A DNA stretch of 64,000 nt from Pullilachnospira sp963929535 (GTDB lineage: Bacteria; Bacillota; Clostridia; Lachnospirales; Lachnospiraceae): assembly GCA_963929535.1 (NCBI GenBank), contig CAWVIZ010000016.1:248001-312000 (forward strand), read 5' to 3'. The notes under the pieces are model-generated. The model did not search any database, was not told the DNA's origin, and was given only the letters and a program-made list of their open reading frames with translations. Within the stretch, counting starts at the first letter, position 1; each line of letters opens with the position of its first letter. Of the stretch, positions 58,128-64,000 are shown piece after piece. The position numbers and the translations under genes are program-made.

Positions 58128-59047
58128 ATGAAAGTGCTGATCGTATCCGGCTTTCTTGGGGCCGGAAAGACAACCTTTATCCGGGAAATGTCCAGGAAGA
58201 CTTCCCTGGATTTTGTGGTCATGGAAAATGAATACGGGGAAGTGGGAATCGATGCGGATCTGCTGGACAATGACCGGCAGATGGATATCTGGGAGCTGAC
58301 GGAAGGATGTATCTGCTGCTCCATGAAATCGGATTTTGCTTCCTCCGTTCTGACCATCGCCAATACCCTGGATCCGGAATATCTGATCGTGGAGCCCACC
58401 GGTGTAGGTGTTCTGTCCAATGTGATCAGGAATCTCCAGCAGATCCAGTATCAGAGGATCACCCTCCTGTCCCCGGTAACGATTCTGGACGCCCGGAATT
58501 TTAACGATTCCCTGCGGGAATACCGGGAACTCATGGAGGATCAGATCCGAGCTGCCGGAACCATTGTGGTTTCCAAACGGGATTTTGGAGATTCCGGGGC
58601 TTCCCGGAGGCCAGACTGCTGGAAACAGAGATCCGCAGACTGAACCCGGGCGCCAGAATTCAGATTCCTCACTATTCGGCCCTTCCAGCCGAATGGTGGA
58701 AAGATTTACTGACCACTGATCTGGAAGGCAGAAAAACGGTGTCCTCTTCACTGGAGACGCCGGATCTGGAAAATCTGGGACTGAAAAACATCAGTCTCCC
58801 CAGCGGCAATCATCTCATTGCTTTTCTGGAACGTCTGATCTCAGGCGCATATGGAAATATCTGGAGGGCGAAAGGATTTGTCAGAACCGGAGACTGCTGG
58901 CTGCGTTTTGACGTGGTGAATGGTCAGTATACGATCGCCGGTTTCCAGGAAACGGAGATACCGAAAAGTATCTTTATAGGAAAAAATTTGCAGCGGAGTG
59001 CTCTGCGGAAAGCCCTGCTGCTTCAGGAAGGGGCAGCCGGAAACTAG
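58128..59047 (+). pseudogene. Frameshifted G3E-family GTPase (CobW-like metallochaperone)
   Basis: Frame 1 (58128 to about 58600) has the P-loop LIVSGFLGAGKTTFI, ENEYGEVGIDADLL, the metal motif EGCICCSM, and EPTGVGVLSNVI. At about 58597-58605 the frame breaks, and the continuation EARLLETEIRRLNPGARIQI...SGAYGNIWRAKGFVRTGD (CobW C-terminal domain) runs in another frame to 59047. One base change restores a protein of about 305 residues. It starts 9 nt after the dehydrogenase remnant, so the pair was one operon, with a metal-delivery role likely. Confidence 0.85.
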
Positions 59048-59108
59048 GCGGCTCCTTTTTTGCTGCGGGATCAGGCTGTTAACTCTCTGCAAAGTCTCCG
59101 GGTACTTT

Positions 59109-59224
59109 CTATACATACCACTGCGCCTGAGCCATATACAGTTCCCTGTATTTCCCCATCTTCTTCATCAGTTCCGTATGAGTACCTTCTTCAATGATCT
59201 TCCCGTTCTCCGTATAGTACAGAA
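59109..59224 (-). pseudogene. 3'-terminal remnant of an ABC exporter ATPase
   Basis: Minus strand reads LYYTENGKIIEEGTHTELMK, then KMGKYRELYMAQAQWYV and TAG. ENGKIIEEGTHxELMKKxGKYRELY is the standard C-terminus of ABC-type exporter ATPases (after the H-loop). Nothing upstream belongs to the gene: it abuts the tuf terminator. Too short for function. Confidence 0.8.
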
Positions 59225-59252
59225 AAACCCGGAAAACCGCAGTTTTCCGGGT
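59222..59252 (-). terminator. Terminator of tuf
   Basis: Minus strand CCCGGAAAAC-4 nt-GTTTTCCGGG then TTTTTC, 34 nt past the tuf stop codon. Confidence 0.92.
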
Positions 59253-59285
59253 AAATCTTATGCTTGGACAAATTATATTTTATGA

Positions 59286-60479
59286 TTACTCGATGATGGA
59301 AGCCACACGGCCAGATCCTACAGTACGTCCACCCTCACGGATAGCGAAAGTAAGACCCTGCTCCATAGCGATCGGATGGATCAGCTCGATGGTCATCTCT
59401 ACGTTATCACCAGGCATGCACATCTCAGTACCTTCCGGCAGAGAGATAACACCTGTTACGTCTGTTGTTCTGAAGTAGAACTGCGGACGATAGTTGTTGA
59501 AGAACGGAGTATGACGTCCACCCTCGTCTTTGGTCAGAACGTATACCTGAGCAGTAAATTTCTTATGGCAGGTAACGCTTCCGGGTTTTGCCAGAACCTG
59601 ACCACGAACGATCTCAGTTCTCTGGATACCACGCAGCAGAGCACCGATGTTATCACCAGCCTGTGCCTCATCCAGCAGCTTACGGAACATCTCGATACCA
59701 GTTACAACAGTTTTCTTCTTCTCTTCCTTAACGCCCAGGATCTCAACCTCGTCGTTCAGGTGCAGAACACCACGCTCTACTCTACCAGTAGCAACGGTTC
59801 CACGACCGGTAATGGTGAATACGTCCTCTACAGGCATCAGGAACGGTTTGTCCTTATCACGCTGCGGATCCGGAATGTAGCTGTCTACAGCATCCATCAG
59901 CTCCAGGATCTTGTCGCCCCACTCGCTGCTGGGATCTTCCAGAGCCTTCAGAGCGGAACCCTGGATGATCGGAGTGTCATCTCCCGGGAACTCGTACTCG
60001 TTCAGCAGCTCACGGATCTCCATGTCTACCAGCTCCAGCAGCTCCTCATCGTCTACCATATCACATTTGTTCATGAATACAACGATGTAGGGAACGCCTA
60101 CCTGACGGGACAGCAGGATGTGCTCTTTAGTCTGAGCCATAACACCATCAGTAGCAGCAACTACCAGGATAGCGCCGTCCATCTGAGCAGCACCGGTGAT
60201 CATGTTCTTAACGTAGTCAGCATGTCCGGGGCAGTCAACGTGTGCATAGTGACGTTTCTCTGTCTCATACTCAACGTGTGCGGTGGAGATGGTGATTCCA
60301 CGCTCTCTCTCTTCCGGAGCTTTATCGATATTCTCGAATGCTACAGCTTCTCCGGTTCCCAGTCTCTCATGCAGTGTCTTGGTAATAGCTGCAGTCAGAG
60401 TGGTTTTACCATGGTCTACGTGTCCGATGGTACCAATGTTGCAATGCGGTTTGGTTCTTTCGAATTTAGCTTTAGCCAT
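59286..60479 (-). CDS. tuf: Elongation factor Tu
   Basis: A 397-residue GTPase delivering aminoacyl-tRNA. G motifs are [38 protein letters not shown] and GSALKAL. The C-terminal barrel ends [11 protein letters not shown]. Start at 60479 ([20 protein letters not shown]) with AAGGAGGACA upstream; the longer frame is leader sequence. It has its own promoter (60554-60582), separate from fusA. Confidence 0.98.
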   Translation of the reverse strand: MAKAKFERTKPHCNIGTIGHVDHGKTTLTAAITKTLHERLGTGEAVAFENIDKAPEERERGITISTAHVEYETEKRHYAHVDCPGHADYVKNMITGAAQMDGAILVVAATDGVMAQTKEHILLSRQVGVPYIVVFMNKCDMVDDEELLELVDMEIRELLNEYEFPGDDTPIIQGSALKALEDPSSEWGDKILELMDAVDSYIPDPQRDKDKPFLMPVEDVFTITGRGTVATGRVERGVLHLNDEVEILGVKEEKKKTVVTGIEMFRKLLDEAQAGDNIGALLRGIQRTEIVRGQVLAKPGSVTCHKKFTAQVYVLTKDEGGRHTPFFNNYRPQFYFRTTDVTGVISLPEGTEMCMPGDNVEMTIELIHPIAMEQGLTFAIREGGRTVGSGRVASIIE

Positions 60480-60553
60480 TATAAATGTCCTCCTTAAAAC
60501 TTTAGCCCGCAGGGGCAAATTTTAACTTTTTTTCTTAAAACCTGCTATCCTTG

Positions 60554-60582
60554 ATTATATTGCAATTCAGGGATATTTGCAA
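60554..60582 (-). promoter_or_regulatory. Dedicated SigA promoter of tuf
   Basis: Minus strand TTGCAA (60582-60577), 17-nt spacer, TATAAT (60559-60554), about 75 nt before the start codon and downstream of the inserted repeat element. Confidence 0.85.
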
Positions 60583-60612
60583 GCCAAATTTACCGATTCT
60601 TTCAGAAGAATC

Positions 60613-60755
60613 GTAACTATTCAGCATTCCAATACCCCGCGAGGCGTCCTGCTGCATTTGCAGCGGGATCCCGAGGCCTGCGGGCGCCAGGCTGCGATTC
60701 CAGCAGCCTGGGTGCATACTCTTGTGACAGTGAAGCCGGAAGGCTGAACTGTTAC
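60613..60755. repeat. Medium dispersed palindromic element inserted between fusA and tuf
   Basis: Begins GTAACTATTCAGCATTCC and ends GGAAGGCTGAACTGTTAC, 143 bp. Flanked by GAAGAATC at 60605-60612 and 60756-60763, a perfect 8-bp duplication. The interior carries CTGCTGCATTTGCAGCGGG-type and GGCTGCGATTCCAGCAGCC hairpins. A separate small hairpin (TTCAGCGG-GCAA/TTGC-CCGCTGAA) lies at about 60780-60802 after fusA. Confidence 0.92.
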
Positions 60756-60839
60756 GAAGAATCGTAAGAAATACCGGGCCTTCAGCGGTTGCCCGCTGAA
60801 GAACACCGATGATTTTGTCAGATTGCGGAATCTGGGTTT

Positions 60840-62957
60840 TTATTTGCTCTTTGCTGACAGAACCTTTTCCTGTACAGACTTGGGAACCGGCTCATATCTG
60901 TCGAAGAACATGGAGTAGTTACCACGGCCCTGAGTTCTGGAACGCAGGTCTGTTGCGTATCCGAACATCTCAGCCAGGGGTACGAATCCGCGGATCATCT
61001 TTCCGCCTCCGATATCCTCCATACCTTCGATCCGTCCACGACGGGAGTTGATATCACCGATAACATCTCCCATGTAATCCTCCGGAGTTGTAACTTCCAC
61101 TCTCATGATGGGCTCCAGCAGTACCGGAGCTGCTTTCTGCATAGCATCCTTGAATGCCATGGATCCGGCAATATGGAAAGCCATCTCGGAGGAGTCTACC
61201 TCATGGTAAGAACCATCGTATACATTCGCATGTACGCCTACTACCGGGAAGCCGCCCAGAATACCGGACTTCATGGCGTCCTCGATACCTTCGCCGACTG
61301 CGGGGATATACTCCTTCGGAATCGCACCACCCACAACCGTAGACTCGAACTTGTAGGTTTCCTCTGCGTTTGCGTCCATGGGCTCGAATTTCACCTTAAC
61401 ATGTCCGTACTGTCCACGACCACCGGACTGCTTAGCATATTTGTGCTCCACATCCACTGCCTTGGTGATGGTCTCCTTGTAAGCAACCTGAGGTGCACCT
61501 ACATTGGCCTCCACCTTGAACTCACGGAGCAGACGGTCAACGATGATCTCCAGGTGGAGCTCACCCATACCAGCGATGATGGTCTGTCCGGTCTCCGGAT
61601 TGGTATGCGCACGGAAGGTGGGATCCTCCTCAGCCAGTTTGGCCAGAGACTCACCCAGCTTGCCCTGTCCTGCTTTTGTCTTGGGCTCGATAGCCAGCTC
61701 GATAACCGGCTCCGGGAACTCCATGGACTCCAGGATTACCGGATGCTGCTCGTCACAGATGGTATCTCCTGTGGTACTCACCTTAAATCCGATGGCTGCC
61801 GCAATATCTCCGGAGTAAACCTTATCCAGCTCCATACGCTTGTTGGCATGCATCTGAAGGATACGGCCAACACGCTCTTTCTTGCCCTTGGTGGCATTCA
61901 GAACGTAAGAACCGGAATTCATGGTTCCTGAATACACACGGAAATATGCCAGCTTACCAACAAACGGGTCTGTCATGATCTTAAATACCAGAGCGGAGAA
62001 CGGCTCGTCATCAGAAGAATGTCTTACAACTTCGTTGCCGTCCATATCCGTTCCGTCGATAGGCGGGATATCTGTGGGAGCAGGCATGTACTCCAGGATG
62101 GCATCCAGAAGCTTCTGAACACCTTTGTTTCTGTATGCGGAACCGCAGCAAACCGGAATAGCCGCACACTCGCAGGTAGCTTTTCTCAAAGCAGCCTTCA
62201 TAGCCTCAACGGACGGCTCTTCGCCCTCCAGATATTCCATCATCAGATCATCATCCAGCTCGCAGACTTTCTCCACCAGCTCGGTATGGTACAGCTCTGC
62301 CTCATCCTGCATATCCTCCGGGATATCTACGATGGAAATATCTTCGCCCTTATCATCGTTATAGATATAGGCTTTCATCTCAAACAGATCAATGATTCCC
62401 TGGAACTCATCCTCTTTTCCAATGGGAAGCTGCAGACAAATGGCATTTTTTCCAAGTCTGGTCTTGATCTGGTCAACCGCGTTATAGAAATCTGCTCCCA
62501 GGATATCCATCTTATTGATGAATGCCATACGGGGAACATTGTAGGTATCAGCCTGACGCCATACATTCTCGGACTGAGGCTCTACACCGCCCTTTGCGCA
62601 GAACACGCCTACCGCACCGTCCAGTACACGCAGAGAACGCTCAACCTCAACGGTGAAGTCTACGTGTCCAGGAGTATCGATAATGTTGATTCTGTGCTCC
62701 AGTGCGCCCGGTTTCGCCTTGCAGTTCTCCTGCAGAGTCCAGTGACAGGTGGTAGCAGCGGAAGTGATGGTGATACCTCTCTCCTGCTCCTGCTCCATCC
62801 AGTCCATGGTGGCTGTACCCTCATGGGTATCTCCAATCTTATAGTTTACACCGGTGTAGTACAGGATACGCTCGGTCAGAGTTGTCTTACCTGCATCGAT
62901 GTGCGCCATAATACCAATATTTCTGGTTCTCTCTAATGGATATTCTCTTCCAGCCAA
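60840..62957 (-). CDS. fusA: Elongation factor G
   Basis: A 705-residue translocase. N-terminal GTPase: [41 protein letters not shown] (in parts), [10 protein letters not shown]. Later domains include [30 protein letters not shown] and [17 protein letters not shown]. The start codon is TTG (62957) with AAAAGGAGGAATTCC upstream. It lies 19 nt downstream of rpsG. Confidence 0.98.
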   Translation of the reverse strand: MAGREYPLERTRNIGIMAHIDAGKTTLTERILYYTGVNYKIGDTHEGTATMDWMEQEQERGITITSAATTCHWTLQENCKAKPGALEHRINIIDTPGHVDFTVEVERSLRVLDGAVGVFCAKGGVEPQSENVWRQADTYNVPRMAFINKMDILGADFYNAVDQIKTRLGKNAICLQLPIGKEDEFQGIIDLFEMKAYIYNDDKGEDISIVDIPEDMQDEAELYHTELVEKVCELDDDLMMEYLEGEEPSVEAMKAALRKATCECAAIPVCCGSAYRNKGVQKLLDAILEYMPAPTDIPPIDGTDMDGNEVVRHSSDDEPFSALVFKIMTDPFVGKLAYFRVYSGTMNSGSYVLNATKGKKERVGRILQMHANKRMELDKVYSGDIAAAIGFKVSTTGDTICDEQHPVILESMEFPEPVIELAIEPKTKAGQGKLGESLAKLAEEDPTFRAHTNPETGQTIIAGMGELHLEIIVDRLLREFKVEANVGAPQVAYKETITKAVDVEHKYAKQSGGRGQYGHVKVKFEPMDANAEETYKFESTVVGGAIPKEYIPAVGEGIEDAMKSGILGGFPVVGVHANVYDGSYHEVDSSEMAFHIAGSMAFKDAMQKAAPVLLEPIMRVEVTTPEDYMGDVIGDINSRRGRIEGMEDIGGGKMIRGFVPLAEMFGYATDLRSRTQGRGNYSMFFDRYEPVPKSVQEKVLSAKSK

Positions 62958-62976
62958 TTGGAATTCCTCCTTTTAA

Positions 62977-63447
62977 TTAGAAGCGATAATGGGCAAATGC
63001 CTTATTAGCCTCTGCCATCTTATGCATGTCTTCTTTCCTCTTCACGGATGCGCCTGTGTTGTTCATGGCGTCCAGAATTTCATTAGCCAGTCTGTCCTCC
63101 ATTGTCTTCTCGCCTCTCTTGCGGGAAAACATAATCAGCCAGCGAAGCGCCAGAGCCTGACGTCTCTCCGGTCTTACCTCAACGGGTACCTGGTAGGTAG
63201 CTCCACCAATACGTCTTGCTTTTACTTCCAGAACCGGCATAATATTGTTCATTGCTTCCTCAAAAGCTTCAATTGCTGGCTTTTCAGCCTTTGCTTCTAC
63301 TTTGGCGAAAGCGCCATATACGATCTTCTGAGCGATTCCTCTCTTACCGTCTAACATTACGTTATTGATAAGTTTGGTAACCACTTTGTTGTTGTATAAC
63401 GGATCCGCCAAAACGTCTCTTTTCTGAGTATGTCCTTTACGTGGCAC
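62977..63447 (-). CDS. rpsG: 30S ribosomal protein S7
   Basis: 156 residues, the usual bacterial length when the GTG at 63447 is used ([20 protein letters not shown]). AAGGAGGG stands directly upstream of that GTG; an in-frame ATG at 63468 lies before the site and is not the start. Motifs [34 protein letters not shown] and the C-terminal [11 protein letters not shown] are conserved. S7 organises the head of the 30S subunit. Next gene upstream would normally be rpsL, which is outside the window. Confidence 0.97.
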   Translation of the reverse strand: MPRKGHTQKRDVLADPLYNNKVVTKLINNVMLDGKRGIAQKIVYGAFAKVEAKAEKPAIEAFEEAMNNIMPVLEVKARRIGGATYQVPVEVRPERRQALALRWLIMFSRKRGEKTMEDRLANEILDAMNNTGASVKRKEDMHKMAEANKAFAHYRF

Positions 63448-63665
63448 GTTACTTCCCTCCTTAATCAATAGATTATCTCACAGGTACTCACATGATATCC
63501 CGGGCAGTTACCGGTATATCCCTATGTGTTCGCACTGGTAAATTCCTCTATTTAAACCCGCAGTCATCAGGGTATAATGGAATACCATACATAGTTTGTG
63601 ATACTGATTTAATACACCGACCGCCATCAGCCGTGAAGCCATTCTGTCCTCTGCTGATATGCGGT

Positions 63666-64000
63666 TCGCCGCCATGCCGTCACTCATCGGCTTCGCCGAT
63701 TCGTGCCGCGGCTTTCGTCGTATACGCCCAATCATCTGCTCTCTGCCTGGGCTGCGAGCAGCCCATTCTTCCATCTGATGATCTTCTGTTTGCCGCCATG
63801 CCGTCACTCATCGGCTTCGCCGATTCGTGCCGCGGCTTTCGCCGTATACGTCCAATCATCCGCTGTCAGCCTGGGCTGCAAGCAGCCCATTCTTCCATCT
63901 GATGATCTTCTGTTTGCCGCCATGCCGTCACTCATCGGCTTCGCCGATTCGTGCCGCGGCTTTCGCCGTATACGTCCAATCATCCGCTGTCAGCCTGGGC
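63666..64000. repeat. 124-bp tandem repeat, at least 2.7 copies, running off the right edge
   Basis: Units start near 63668, 63793 and 63916 (GCCGCCATGCCGTCACTC). Each contains two perfect hairpins: ATCGGC-TTC-GCCGAT (first at 63686-63700) and GGGCTGC-2 nt-GCAGCCC (first at 63749-63764). Copies two and three are almost identical; copy one differs at several positions. No coding frame is credible. It lies directly upstream of rpsG, in the place where rpsL would be expected. Confidence 0.88.

Overview
The window looks like the chromosome of a spore-forming Firmicute of the Lachnospiraceae type. The evidence is the set of sporulation and germination genes (spoIIR, a gerA-type operon, a SipL-like LysM/DUF3794 protein), consensus SigA promoters with strong AGGAGG ribosome binding sites, typical clostridial families (PrcB-like lipoprotein, DUF1934, solo TRAP-type permease, rubredoxin/glutamate-synthase protein), and a str operon (rpsG-fusA-tuf) at the right edge. 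Base composition looks like roughly half G+C; I did not compute it. Most genes lie on the minus strand. No rRNA, tRNA, CRISPR array, prophage or complete insertion sequence was seen.

Layout. 1-3.7 kb: a PLP decarboxylase (cut by the edge) overlapping an amino-acid adenylating enzyme, a 47-bp tandem repeat, YqeY and cysK. 4.0-9.1 kb: one tightly overlapping operon for a flavin/iron-sulfur amine or imino-acid dehydrogenase (2Fe-2S, FAD, ferredoxin, BFD and DAO-type subunits) with a dedicated permease. 9.3-14.4 kb: a secreted trigger-factor-like PPIase, two tandem polysaccharide-deacetylase-like proteins (one apparently inactive) and a small basic membrane protein. 14.6-24.2 kb: DUF1934, murI, spoIIR, the gerA operon, a GntR regulator, ispE, sipL and a PrcB-like lipoprotein. 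24.3-36.7 kb: plsC, a glycoside-hydrolase-like protein, cell-wall genes (murF, ddl, L,D-transpeptidase), an aminotransferase, an RNA-methyltransferase-like protein, a flavin reductase, an AraC regulator and a four-cluster ferredoxin. 37-43.4 kb: a repeat-rich sortase-type surface protein, mntP behind a candidate Mn riboswitch, a uracil permease, gene debris and hsp20. 43.8-56.8 kb: an AlkZ-like protein, Nudix, an alanine symporter, AIM24, a PadR/membrane-protein pair, the rubredoxin-GOGAT protein, an ECF sigma/anti-sigma pair, ptsI, AraC and an acetyltransferase. 57.3-59.2 kb: a graveyard holding a truncated alcohol dehydrogenase, a frameshifted G3E GTPase and the last codons of an ABC exporter. 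59.3-63.4 kb: tuf, fusA, rpsG. 63.6 kb to the end: a 124-bp tandem repeat.

The most distinctive feature is a family of short palindromic intergenic elements (about 83, 143 or 191 bp). Their ends are GTTACAG/GTAACAG-TTCAGCCTTC inverted repeats, and five copies are flanked by perfect 8-bp direct repeats. This is the signature of a non-autonomous transposable element (MITE). One copy sits between fusA and tuf, and one is nested in an older short copy upstream of mntP. Two long or precise hairpins that would hide ribosome binding sites (before spoIIR and before the rubredoxin-GOGAT gene) are the other notable non-coding signals.
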